64,000 bases of DNA, taken from the NCBI GenBank assembly GCA_046538735.1, contig JBKHII010000002.1, forward strand, positions 62,001 through 126,000, read 5' to 3'. The DNA is from SLST01 sp046538735. Its GTDB lineage: Bacteria > Spirochaetota > Spirochaetia > DSM-27196 > SLST01. The translations under genes and the position numbers were made by a program. Each line of letters opens with the position of its first letter. Positions within the stretch are counted from its first letter, which is position 1. Shown here one piece after another: positions 34,197 through 42,403 of the stretch. Under the pieces are notes generated by a model. It was not told where the DNA came from. It was given only the letters and a program-made list of their open reading frames with translations, and did not search any database.

Positions 34197-35740
34197 ATCG
34201 CGGCTTCGTCTTCGTCGCCCGGCGTGTAGGAGTCGGGCGCGCCGGGCGGCCGGCGAGCGAGCAAGAACTCCGGCACGTGCGGGTTCGCAGCCATGGCGGC
34301 CTCCGCGCGGGTCGCCGCCAGGTCCTTCTCGCCGAGCGCGAAGGCGGCGAGCGTCGCGTTCCAGAACGTCGTTGCCGATTCGTCGTCGGCGAAGCGGTCG
34401 AGGACGTGCTGGGCGCGCTCGTGTTCGCCCGCTTCCGTGAGCCCCGCGAAGTACGAGTGAGCGGCGCCGATGCCGTCTTCTGGGTCGATGCGCAGAAGCT
34501 CCTCGTATTCGGCGAAGGCATCGTCGGTCCGACCAAGGCGGAGCAACGACTCTGCCCGGACGAAGTGAAGCCGGAGGATGTCGCGATAGAGGTGGTCGCA
34601 CCAAGGGGATACGCCGTCCGGCACCTCGGGGCTCGTTCCGGCGGTGGCGGATATGCCGGCATCCGCGAGGGAGAGCGCGAGCTCGGGCCGCTCCGCGTAG
34701 AGCCGCGCGAGCACGACGTAGGCGTCCGCTTCGGAAGGGCACCGCTCGAGCGCGCGAAGGCACAATTCCCGAACGCGGTAGTCCTCGGTGCCGTCGATTG
34801 GATACGGCAGCTCGTGAATCGGATACATGAGCCTCGCCGCCGCGACCTGGGGACGCTGCACCGCGAGCTTCGGCGGGTCAACGTGCCAGCGGAATGCCCG
34901 GTCGAAGAGACCGGTCCTGCGCCACCGACCCCTCGACATGAAGGTGCGATCCGGAAGCTCAACCGGCGGCTCAAAGTCCGGGCCTTTCTCGAACAGGCCG
35001 AAGTGCTCGCCGAAGCGCTCGAAGAACCTCAGCTGAACCGCGTGATCGAGGGCGTCCGAACCGGCGTAAGAGTCGTCGCGGACTGCGAGGAGGAGGTCTG
35101 CAAAGTCCTCCTCGTAGAGGTACTCGGCGGTTGCATCCCGCGCCGCGAAGAGGAGCAGCGGCACGGTCTCGGCGATCGCACCGCCAACGAAGATGCGGTC
35201 GAAATGGTCGATCTCTCGGGGCGCTCGGAGATGCGCCTCGAGCAACCGCCGGTAGATCTCGTCGACGTTGTCCGAATCGAGTGCCGCCGTCGCGACCTTC
35301 GTCAACCGGAATGCCCCGGACCGGAACGCGAGCAATCCGGCCTTCTGCGCGAGCCACCGGACTCTCGACAGCACCATGCTGTCGTCCTCACGGTTGACGC
35401 GGACGTACTCCGGTTCCGCATCGGCAAAGGGGCCGGCGAAGAGCTCCTTCACGATTACGACGGGCAGATTGCCGTTCGCGGTCGCGCGCGCCGGCTCCCG
35501 GTCCTGCACCGATCGGAGCAGGCCGATCGTCTGCGCGAGTACCGGCGCGGCCTCCCGGTCCGAAGGCTCGAGCCGGGGAGCGACTTCGAGGAGCGCCGAG
35601 AGCCCCTCGTGTCGACCGTCTGAGAGCGTAGCAATCTGATCGTCTGAAAGCCCGAGGTCCTGGAGATAGAGACCTGGGAAGCGAGATTCTGCATCTTGGG
35701 CAGCGTCTCTGCCGCCGGGAAACGGAATGATCGTTGCCAT
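34112..35740 (-). CDS. Hypothetical protein with TPR-like C-terminal half
   Basis: 542 aa from the ATG 35738-35740 (a GTG lies two codons upstream). I do not recognise the N-terminal half, which is acidic and contains a possible winged-helix-like stretch VRWLAQKAGLLAFRSGAFRL around residue 130. From about residue 330 helical pairs resemble tetratricopeptide repeats: LCLRALERCPSEADAYVVLA, SLLRLGRTDDAFAEYEELLR and ERAQHVLDRFADDESATTFW. No signal peptide or membrane segment, so a cytoplasmic scaffolding role is plausible. The 240-bp gap upstream (35741-35980) holds no gene. Confidence 0.7.
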   Translation of the reverse strand: MATIIPFPGGRDAAQDAESRFPGLYLQDLGLSDDQIATLSDGRHEGLSALLEVAPRLEPSDREAAPVLAQTIGLLRSVQDREPARATANGNLPVVIVKELFAGPFADAEPEYVRVNREDDSMVLSRVRWLAQKAGLLAFRSGAFRLTKVATAALDSDNVDEIYRRLLEAHLRAPREIDHFDRIFVGGAIAETVPLLLFAARDATAEYLYEEDFADLLLAVRDDSYAGSDALDHAVQLRFFERFGEHFGLFEKGPDFEPPVELPDRTFMSRGRWRRTGLFDRAFRWHVDPPKLAVQRPQVAAARLMYPIHELPYPIDGTEDYRVRELCLRALERCPSEADAYVVLARLYAERPELALSLADAGISATAGTSPEVPDGVSPWCDHLYRDILRLHFVRAESLLRLGRTDDAFAEYEELLRIDPEDGIGAAHSYFAGLTEAGEHERAQHVLDRFADDESATTFWNATLAAFALGEKDLAATRAEAAMAANPHVPEFLLARRPPGAPDSYTPGDEDEAAIYAESFHDLWRTVRGAREWLRRRVSGRR

Positions 35741-35781
35741 GGGCACCCTACGAGAACGTACTCGGTTGCGGGCGATCGATC

Positions 35782-35793
35782 AACCGTCGACCT
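35782..35793 (+). repeat. Intergenic 12-mer, copy 1
   Basis: AACCGTCGACCT, identical to copies at 37675-37686 and 48611-48622; all in or at the edge of intergenic DNA. No gene or promoter signal is evident immediately beside this copy. Confidence 0.4.
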
Positions 35794-35980
35794 CAGAAGC
35801 CGTCTACCGGCGGATGATCCGGGACGTCCGAACGGGCGCGTACCCGCGGTGACGATTCCGCGCCCGAGCGGTGTTCATTCGGTAGGGACTACTACTGGGG
35901 GGCAGGGAGGGTACCGTTACGATACGGTCGATAAGGCGGTGTTGTTCCGCGGCTACGACCGGGCGGACCGTCTGGGCGCT

Positions 35981-37339
35981 CTACAGCGGCCGCAGGTTCT
36001 CGAAGACGTACGGCATGAGCTCCGCGACGGTAGGATGGACAAGGACCACCTTCTGAAGCTCGGTATACGGCAGCCCCGTGTACATCCATGCCGCAAGCAG
36101 ACCGACCACCTCGTCGCCGCCGGTCCCGAAGACGGTCGCGCCGAGAAGCTGTCGTGACTCCGCGTCCACGAGCACCTTCACCATGCCTGCGGTCTCGTAC
36201 TTCTCCTTCGCGCGTGCGATGCTGCTCATGGGCATGGTGCCCGCAAGCACCTCGCGCCCGCTCTGCTTCGCCTGTGCCTCGTTCATCCCCACGCGGCCGA
36301 GCGGCGGGTCGATGAACATCGAGTAAATGGGGATACGATCGCTCTGCCGCCAACGCTCGCCCTTCAGGTTCTTGACGATGATCTGCCCGTCATGCACGGA
36401 CGTGTGCGTGAAGGCGCTGCCGCCGTTCACGTCACCTACCGCGTAGATGTGCGGGACGCTCGTCTGGAGGTACTCGTTGACCACGACGAATCCGCGCTCA
36501 TTCACCTCAACGCCCGCGGCGGAGAGATTGAGCGCCTCCGTCTCGGGCTTTCGACCGGTCGCGAGCAGGAGATGCGACCCGGTGATCGATCGTTGCTCCC
36601 CGTCCACCGTCGCCTGCACGGTCACACCCCGCTCCGGCGAGACCGACTCGACGTGGACGTTGCAGACGATCTCCACGCCCTCCTCGGTCAGGATTCTCGT
36701 CGCCTCTTCAGCGACGTCTTGGTCCTCCCGGCTCATGATTCGCGGGCCGCGCTCGAGCACGGTGACCCGGCTCCCGAACCGCCGGAAAACCTGGCTGAAC
36801 TCGAGCCCCACGTAGCTGCCGCCGATCACGACGAGGTGCTCGGGAAGCTCCTCGAGGCTGAGTATTCCCTTGTTGTCCAGGTAGTCCACGTCCTCGATGC
36901 CCGGAATCGGCGGGATCCGCGCCGTCGCTCCGGTGTGAATGTAGATCGTCTCGCCGCGGATCGTCTCGTCGCCCGCCTCCACCTCATGCGGGCCCACGAA
37001 GCGCGCCTCTGCGCGGTAGAAATCGGTGGTCTCGTCCAGCCATTTCGAAAACGACTCGTTCGACTGATCGCGGTTGCGCTTCTGTCGCTCCATCGCCTTT
37101 GGAAAGTCGACGTGGAAGTCGGAGACCTCGACCCCGAAATCGCCGGCGCGCTTGACCATGTGCGCCACGCGCGCCCCGGCAACGAGCGTCTTCGTGGGCG
37201 TGCAGCCCCAGTTGATGCAGGTGCCGCCCACTCGCGACTTCTCGATCGTCGCGACCTTCTTTCCCATCTCCAGAAAGACGCGCACTATCGCGCCGGTCGC
37301 CTGGCCGGTGCCGATGAGAATGACGTCGTACTCCCTCAT
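35981..37339 (-). CDS. Mercuric reductase-like pyridine nucleotide-disulfide oxidoreductase
   Basis: 452 aa from the ATG 37337-37339 with GAGGAG upstream. FAD-binding N-terminus REYDVILIGTGQATGAIVRV, redox-active disulfide GGTCINWGCTPTKTLV (CxxxxC), NAD domain LVVIGGSYVGLEFSQVFRRFG, and dimer interface motif HPTVAELMPYVFENL at the C-terminus. No N-terminal heavy-metal domain and no vicinal C-terminal cysteines, so it is not a true MerA. It belongs to the broad group related to dihydrolipoamide dehydrogenase whose physiological acceptor is unknown. Stands alone; no mer operon. Confidence 0.85.
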   Translation of the reverse strand: MREYDVILIGTGQATGAIVRVFLEMGKKVATIEKSRVGGTCINWGCTPTKTLVAGARVAHMVKRAGDFGVEVSDFHVDFPKAMERQKRNRDQSNESFSKWLDETTDFYRAEARFVGPHEVEAGDETIRGETIYIHTGATARIPPIPGIEDVDYLDNKGILSLEELPEHLVVIGGSYVGLEFSQVFRRFGSRVTVLERGPRIMSREDQDVAEEATRILTEEGVEIVCNVHVESVSPERGVTVQATVDGEQRSITGSHLLLATGRKPETEALNLSAAGVEVNERGFVVVNEYLQTSVPHIYAVGDVNGGSAFTHTSVHDGQIIVKNLKGERWRQSDRIPIYSMFIDPPLGRVGMNEAQAKQSGREVLAGTMPMSSIARAKEKYETAGMVKVLVDAESRQLLGATVFGTGGDEVVGLLAAWMYTGLPYTELQKVVLVHPTVAELMPYVFENLRPL

Positions 37340-37684
37340 TGATCCGCTCCTCGCTTCATTGCGGGCGCTTCTCCGTGTCCGTACACTCGAAAGTAGTTGC
37401 ATCCGCCCCCACCGACAAATCGATTCGACCGCGGAAGCAAGAGCGGATCTGTCAGGCGGGTAGTTGGCGTCGTCGGACTGGGAGATGCGGGTCGAAGGCT
37501 CGCGCACCGCGATCCAGCGGTCGCGGTCGGAGGGGAACGAGCGTGGCTCCGGTGACGTAGTCGGACTCGCTGCGCGCGGTACGCTTCGTCGATCTGCCAC
37601 GTCGCGCGGCGTATGCTCGTGCGGATCGAACCCTGCGAGCGCCTCGCGAATCGAGGCGCCCGGCAGGCGGAAGCAACCGTCGAC
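37340..37684 (-). other. 345-bp gap with possible short-chain dehydrogenase remnant
   Basis: No intact gene. On the minus strand around 37533-37570 one frame reads SESDYVTGATLVP, the typical C-terminal segment of short-chain dehydrogenases. Nearby frames give REALAGFDPHEHTPRDVAD, reminiscent of the preceding helix, but shifted. This looks like a SDR 3' end broken by several indels. Recognition rests on one short motif, so treat as tentative. Confidence 0.3.
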
Positions 37685-37686
37685 CT
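37675..37686 (+). repeat. Intergenic 12-mer, copy 2
   Basis: AACCGTCGACCT, identical to the copies at 35782 and 48611. It overlaps the stop codon of the small membrane protein read from the opposite strand. Confidence 0.4.
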
Positions 37687-37810
37687 ACTCGTCCTCCATA
37701 GGCTCGTTCTGCCGTTTCCTGCGCTCCATCCACTTGTTCAGCACGGTCAGCTTGATCCATCCGATCGCGACGACACCGATGCCGATGAGAACCCACCAAT
37801 ACCACGCCAT
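37685..37810 (-). CDS. Small single-pass membrane protein
   Basis: 41 aa, ATG at 37808-37810 with AAGGAGG 5 nt upstream. One hydrophobic helix at residues 3-22 (WYWWVLIGIGVVAIGWIKL) followed by a basic segment WMERRKRQNEP and an acidic end. It is 22 bp after the ABC-2 permease gene and on the same strand, so it is the last gene of the exporter operon. Small proteins of this kind often modulate an adjacent transporter; that role is inferred from position. Confidence 0.6.
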   Translation of the reverse strand: MAWYWWVLIGIGVVAIGWIKLTVLNKWMERRKRQNEPMEDE

Positions 37811-37832
37811 AAAGCCTCCTTGCCCTCTCGGG

Positions 37833-38936
37833 CTACGCCGTGCGCGGGGTCATGCCCCGCTGCGGCTTCAGTTGTTTCCCCAGGCCGATGCCCAGGAGTA
37901 CGAGCGTCACGATGCCCGCGCCGAGCGTCACGGCCGCGGCGAGCGGGAGGTCGCCGGCTCGGGCGCCGGTGACGTAGATGTCCTCGAACGAACGGAACAT
38001 CCAGTAGTTCGGGAAGACGTAGAAGAGCCAGTGCCGGCTTCGGGGCACGGCGATGCTGACGAACGGCACCGTGAGGTAGAGCATCATCACGACTTTAAGG
38101 GCGGCGACGGCCTGAATCTGGTTCTTCGCGATGCCGCCCACGAGGAGCGCAACCACGAGCGGGAGCGGCGCCGAGACCACGAGCGCAAGGACGAAGCGCC
38201 CGAAAGGCACGGTCGTACCCACGAGAATCAGGTGGCCCACGGTCGCGACCACGAACCCCACGACGGCGGCGAGGATGCCGCGTGCGGCGAAGTAGTCGAA
38301 GCCGCTCATCGGGGTCACGGTGAAGGCGCGTGTGACGTTCTGCTCCTTCTCGTCGATCATGGCGAAGCTCACGGCGAGCCCGCCGATGAGCGAGGCGAGC
38401 ATGACGAGACCGACCGAGGCGTACTCCTTGAACGGCGAGCGCGAATCGGTTTGCGTCACCGCGTACTCCGCGGGCGGGTCAACGGCGGTCGCTGCGAGGA
38501 GCACCGAGCGCATGACGGCCTCGCTCTCGGCGCCCTCGTTGCCTTCGAGCACCACCGACCACGGCGGGTCGGCGCCCGGGTCGAGCACGAAGCCGCCCAC
38601 GTCGTCCGTACGCAGCACGCGATCGCGTACCGACTCGGCGGTTTCGTACGTCTCAACGCGGCCGTAGTCTTCGAGACGTGCGGACAGGCGCGTGGCCGCC
38701 GAGAGGAGCGTGCGCCGCTCGGCCTCGGTCGGCGTCGCCGACTCCGAGTCCGCGGCGACTTGCGCGACGCTCGTGGGCGCCTGGACGGCGTAGGTCACCT
38801 CCGAGCCTTCGAAACTCGGCAGGAAGAGCCTGAGGCCGCCGGCGAGCAGGAGCGGAGCGACGAGGATGTAGACGACCATGCTGTCGCGCAGCGCGTTCGT
38901 CAGGTCGAACTTGATGATCGAAAGAATGCGGTTCAT
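37833..38936 (-). CDS. ABC-2 type transporter permease (second)
   Basis: 367 aa, GGGAGG ribosome binding site. Architecture of ABC-2 exporters with one N-terminal helix (VVYILVAPLLLAGGLRLFL), a large extracytoplasmic domain of about 150 residues, then five or six helices from about residue 175 (VGLVMLASLIGGLAVSFAMI and MSGFDYFAARGILAAVVGFV). Together with the next gene upstream it forms the membrane part of a drug- or lipid-exporting pump controlled by the TetR gene at 40816-41502. Starts 1 nt after the first permease stop. Confidence 0.85.
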   Translation of the reverse strand: MNRILSIIKFDLTNALRDSMVVYILVAPLLLAGGLRLFLPSFEGSEVTYAVQAPTSVAQVAADSESATPTEAERRTLLSAATRLSARLEDYGRVETYETAESVRDRVLRTDDVGGFVLDPGADPPWSVVLEGNEGAESEAVMRSVLLAATAVDPPAEYAVTQTDSRSPFKEYASVGLVMLASLIGGLAVSFAMIDEKEQNVTRAFTVTPMSGFDYFAARGILAAVVGFVVATVGHLILVGTTVPFGRFVLALVVSAPLPLVVALLVGGIAKNQIQAVAALKVVMMLYLTVPFVSIAVPRSRHWLFYVFPNYWMFRSFEDIYVTGARAGDLPLAAAVTLGAGIVTLVLLGIGLGKQLKPQRGMTPRTA

Positions 38937-38937
38937 A

Positions 38938-39972
38938 TCAACCTCCCTTGAGGAGCCGTGCGCGAACGCTCACGGACGCGAAGATGACGGCTCCTGCCAG
39001 CCACGCGAGCCCGACGAGGAGCGTCCGGCCGATGAGCTCGGCGTCCCCGGTCGGGAAGAGCGCCTCGCGCAGCGCGAAGACGAGCGCGTAGCTCGGAATC
39101 GCCTGCACCCAGCCGGGATTGAAAACCGGGTAGATGTAGGCGAAGAAGGGCAGCATGTTGAGGACGAGGATCGCGAGTCCCGGGAAGAACCAGTGCGAGA
39201 GATTCCGGAACCACGCAGCGAAGCCGAGCCCGAAGACGGTCATGAAAGCGCTCGCCCAGACGACGAGCGCGAGGATCGCGGCCCAGTTCGCCGCCAGTCC
39301 CTTTGCCGCCACGACGACAACGAATCCGTACACGATCGCGAGGAGCGTGAAGATCGCGGTCTTGGACGCGATGTACGGCCAGAGCCCGCCCGGAGTGACG
39401 CGGTACGCGCGGATCGTTCCCTCCTGCTTCTCCTGGAAGACGAAGACCGCCACGAGCAGGAAGCCGAGGATGCCGACCTCGAAGGCGAGGAAGACCGGAA
39501 CGCCGGCGAGGTTCATCGGAACCACCTCGGCCTGCGGCCGAAGCCGCTCCACGGGGATCTCCGGGAGCTCGCCCTGCTGCACCTCGCGGATGACGAGGTC
39601 GAGCGTCGCGCGCAGGAGGTTGATCGACTCCTCGGGCACCTGCGTGCGCTGGATGATCTCCACGCTCGGCCGCTCGAGCGACCCGGTGATGACGACACCG
39701 GTCGCGTTCCGGTTCTCCTCGAGGAGTGCATCGAGCTCGGACCGACTCGCAGGGAGGCCCGCCTCGTCCGCGCCAAGCTCCACGAGCGCCGTCCGGATCG
39801 GTGCGTCCGGCAGCGCGTCCAGCACGTACTCGCTCGGTCCGGTCGAGATCTCCTCCGGGAGGAAGACCACGAGCGCGATCATGAGGACGGCGATCGCGAC
39901 GACGACAACGACGTGCCCGTTGCGCCACGCGAGGACGGCGTCCTGGGTGAACAGACTCGCGAACCGTCTCAT
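38938..39972 (-). CDS. ABC-2 type transporter permease (first)
   Basis: 344 aa. N-terminal helix VVVVVAIAVLMIALVVFL, large external loop (residues about 45-170), then helices beginning GVPVFLAFEVGILGFLLVAV with the conserved FQEKQEGTIRAYRVTPGGLW cytoplasmic loop typical of ABC-2 permeases. The ATG overlaps the ATPase stop codon as ATGA, so translation is coupled. Paralogous in layout to the second permease, indicating a heterodimeric exporter. Confidence 0.86.
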   Translation of the reverse strand: MRRFASLFTQDAVLAWRNGHVVVVVAIAVLMIALVVFLPEEISTGPSEYVLDALPDAPIRTALVELGADEAGLPASRSELDALLEENRNATGVVITGSLERPSVEIIQRTQVPEESINLLRATLDLVIREVQQGELPEIPVERLRPQAEVVPMNLAGVPVFLAFEVGILGFLLVAVFVFQEKQEGTIRAYRVTPGGLWPYIASKTAIFTLLAIVYGFVVVVAAKGLAANWAAILALVVWASAFMTVFGLGFAAWFRNLSHWFFPGLAILVLNMLPFFAYIYPVFNPGWVQAIPSYALVFALREALFPTGDAELIGRTLLVGLAWLAGAVIFASVSVRARLLKGG

Positions 39973-40823
39973 GCGAGCCCCCTTCCGGTGAGCCGGATGA
40001 AGATCTGCTCGAGCGTCGCCTCCTGGCTGTGGATCGTCTCCACGCGGCCGGCGTCGATCAGCGTCTTCAGCCGGGCCGCGTCGTCGGCCTTCTCGGGGAA
40101 GAGCACCTCGCGCGTCACCGACCCGTTGTCGCGATGCTCGACCACAACCGAGCGCTCGCCGTAGCGCAGCTTGAGCTCGCGCGGCGGGTCCATCGCGACG
40201 ACTTCGCCGTCGTTCAGGAAGGCGACCACATCGCAGAGCTCATCCGCGGTGTGCATGTTGTGCGTGGTCAGGAAGATGGTGCACCCCTCCTCGCGCTTTC
40301 GGCGGATGATCTCCTTCACGCGCTCGGCGGTCGCCGGATCGAGGCCGCTCGTGGGTTCATCGAGAAACAGGATCGACGGTTGATTCACCAGACTCCTCGC
40401 GAAGATGAGCCGTTGCTTCATACCCTTGGAGTACGCGCTCGCGCGGCGGTTCGCGGCGTCCGCGAGCCCGACCATCTCGAGCAGCCGGAGCGGATCTTCG
40501 GTCTCGACCGAGTAGAGCCCCGCGTGGTAGGCGAGGTTCTCGCGCCCGGTGAGCTTCCCGAAGACGTTCGGATGCTCGAAGCTCACGCCGATCTTGTTGT
40601 AGAACGCGTTCCCGAGCCGCTGGAGCGGCTTCCCGTCGTAGGTGATCTCGCCCGCCTGGATCGCGAGGAGCCCGGTCATGAGCGCCTGCGTGGTGCTCTT
40701 GCCCGCGCCGCTCGGCCCGAGAAAGCCGAAGATCGTCCCGTCGCTGATCGAAAAGGAGACGTCCTTCACGGACGGCTTGCCCTTCCCTTCGTAGTCGTGC
40801 GTCAGCTGCTTCACCTCAATCAT
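39969..40823 (-). CDS. ABC transporter ATPase, exporter type
   Basis: 284 aa. Walker A FLGPSGAGKST, signature YSKGMKQRLIFARSLV, Walker B SILFLDEPTSGLDP and the H-loop FLTTHNMHTAD. The C-terminal about 60 residues (KLRYGERSVVVEHRDNGSV) match the extension of CcmA/drug-exporting ATPases. It overlaps the TetR gene by 8 nt and the first permease by 4 nt. Confidence 0.92.
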   Translation of the reverse strand: MIEVKQLTHDYEGKGKPSVKDVSFSISDGTIFGFLGPSGAGKSTTQALMTGLLAIQAGEITYDGKPLQRLGNAFYNKIGVSFEHPNVFGKLTGRENLAYHAGLYSVETEDPLRLLEMVGLADAANRRASAYSKGMKQRLIFARSLVNQPSILFLDEPTSGLDPATAERVKEIIRRKREEGCTIFLTTHNMHTADELCDVVAFLNDGEVVAMDPPRELKLRYGERSVVVEHRDNGSVTREVLFPEKADDAARLKTLIDAGRVETIHSQEATLEQIFIRLTGRGLA

Positions 40824-41502
40824 TGCGTTCTCCTTGGATGACCTTCATCATCGATTCGTCCACGAGCACGAGCGTCCCCGGTTCCATGCCCAGGATCCGC
40901 TCAACCGACTCGGTATAGACCTCCATCTTCCGCACGATCGCGTCCACGACCTCAGGATGCTCTCCTATCCGTGGAAGGTAGTCGGCGAACTCCGCGACGA
41001 GGTCCGCCCCGATCCGGAGCACGAACCGCGCGGTCTCGTCGGGATGCGTGACCGACATGGTACCCTCGTCGTTCCCGGCCGCGATGATCCGCGCGAGCAG
41101 CGGCGCGACCGCCTCAACGCTTCGAGTCTGCAGCCGGTCGCGCAGCAGGATGTTGCCCTGGCTGTAGAAGACGCGCGCGATCGCAATCATGAGCTCACGG
41201 TTCTGCGCCTTGAACGAGTTGGTCCGGCGGAACATCTCGTTGAGCCTCTGCACCGCCGAGAGCGATACGTCGTCCGCGAGCGGTTCCACGAGCGCGAGCG
41301 CCTGCTCGGAGGCGCGCGCGGCCAGATCGTCCAGCAGATCTTCCTTCGTCTTGAAGTAGTGATAGAACGCGCCCTTGCTCACGCCCACCGCGTCTATGAT
41401 CGCGTTCACGCTCGTCTGCTCGTAGCCGTGCTGCATGAAGAGCCGCATCGCGGTATCGAGGAACTCGGCCTTTCGTTCGTCGTACTCCTTCACTACGTGC
41501 AC
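40816..41502 (-). CDS. TetR/AcrR-family regulator of the ABC-2 exporter
   Basis: 228 aa. HTH at residues about 10-55 (RKAEFLDTAMRLFMQHGYEQ, SVNAIIDAVGVSKGAFYHYF, KTKEDLLDDLAARAS). The C-terminal ligand domain is not assignable to a ligand. It is the first gene of the operon and is preceded by a tandem palindromic operator at 41537-41579, so it almost certainly represses its own operon until the exported compound binds. Confidence 0.9.
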   Translation of the reverse strand: MHVVKEYDERKAEFLDTAMRLFMQHGYEQTSVNAIIDAVGVSKGAFYHYFKTKEDLLDDLAARASEQALALVEPLADDVSLSAVQRLNEMFRRTNSFKAQNRELMIAIARVFYSQGNILLRDRLQTRSVEAVAPLLARIIAAGNDEGTMSVTHPDETARFVLRIGADLVAEFADYLPRIGEHPEVVDAIVRKMEVYTESVERILGMEPGTLVLVDESMMKVIQGERND

Positions 41503-41536
41503 TGTACGCCTCCTACGCGTCCGGTACGCCGCGGCC

Positions 41537-41579
41537 GGTTTGTACCGACCGTCGGTTTGTACCGACCGTCGGTTTGTAT
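41537..41579. promoter_or_regulatory. Tandem palindromic TetR operator
   Basis: Two perfect 17-bp direct repeats of GGTTTGTACCGACCGTC (41537-41553 and 41554-41570) plus a partial third (41571-41579). The junctions create two perfect 13-bp palindromes ACCGACCGTCGGT (41544-41556 and 41561-41573; odd centre). It lies 35 bp upstream of the TetR start and overlaps the probable promoter. This is a textbook autorepression site. Confidence 0.8.
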
Positions 41580-41701
41580 ACTACCGCAGCGGAGCCGGTT
41601 CGTCAAGCCCAGTCGAGAAACCGAGAGTATCTCGTCCGAGACACTCGGTACGGGGTTGCGACCGGTATCCCCTCGAGTTACAAGTGCCCGAAGGAGAGAA
41701 C

Positions 41702-42373
41702 GTGAAGCGATTGTTCCTTGCGACGGCGGTGTTGTTGTGCACGGCCGTGTTGTCTGCTCAATCCATGAGCCTCGCGCTCTTCGCGGGAGCCGGGGTGAGC
41801 GGGTCAGCGTTCGAGGGTGGCGACTTCACCGGTGAGCCGCCCTTCCACTGCGACGACGGGTGAATCGCGATCCCGGAAATCTCGCCGGGACTCGGTTGGG
41901 CGGCCATCGCAGGATGGAAGGGATACCCGCTCGAGTCGCTCCCGGATCTCTCTATACGGGGTACCTTTGCGGGATCGCAGACGTTTCACGAAGGAACCTT
42001 CGAGGGGCGGGCGATGAACGTGAGCTCGTTCATGTTCGGCATCGGCTTCGGTGTGGGGTATCGCATCGTTCGGTGGCTGGACGTCTACGCCGCCGGGAGC
42101 TGGCTCGTTCCGCTCGTGCTCCATCTGGACGAGGGATTGGCCTCGGGAAGCGACCTGTCTCCGGCGACGTACACGGGCGTTGAAGGACTGGAAGCCGCGC
42201 TCGGGATCGAGCTGCGCATGACCGACCTGCTCGCGGTCTTCGTAGAAGCCGACTACCGCCTGACCGAATACGCGAGCTTCTCGTACCCGGACCACGCCCC
42301 CATGCCGACCGACTACTTCGGTACGAGCGGCCGGCACGGCAAGGCGGGCGTTCTCCTCATCTTCGAGGAGTAG
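41702..42373 (+). pseudogene. Outer-membrane beta-barrel-like protein interrupted by an in-frame TGA
   Basis: GTG at 41702 with GGAGAGAAC upstream. Signal peptide MKRLFLATAVLLCTAVLSAQ, then a barrel-like sequence alternating hydrophobic residues (LALFAGAGVSGSAF; MNVSSFMFGIGFGVGYRIV; DVYAAGSWLVPLVLHL; LLAVFVEADYRLTEYASF; GKAGVLLIFEE at the C-terminus). Reading is continuous except for one TGA at 41861-41863 after FHCDDG; the same frame resumes with IAIPEISPGLGW without any indel. A single substitution (for example from CGA or TGG) explains it. Reinitiation at ATG 42014 would lack a signal peptide. Read as recent pseudogene, sequencing error, or, least likely, recoding. Confidence 0.7.
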
Positions 42374-42397
42374 CGGCCCCGGTATCCACGGGGCCGC
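42373..42397. terminator. Bidirectional terminator hairpin
   Basis: Perfect 9-bp stem GCGGCCCCG / CGGGGCCGC with a 7-nt loop (GTATCCA), placed exactly between the stop of the barrel-like gene and the stop of the GH3 gene. No U-tract. Confidence 0.7.
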
Positions 42398-42403
42398 GAA
42401 CGA

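Noticed and set aside
35981..37339. True mercuric reductase MerA
   Set aside because: No N-terminal HMA domain, no C-terminal vicinal cysteines, no merR/merT neighbours. It is only the broad MerA-like flavoprotein fold.
41861..41863. Selenocysteine readthrough at TGA
   Set aside because: Barrel proteins are not known selenoproteins, the neighbouring residues are not a redox motif, and no SECIS-like hairpin is apparent immediately downstream. A nonsense mutation or base error is simpler.
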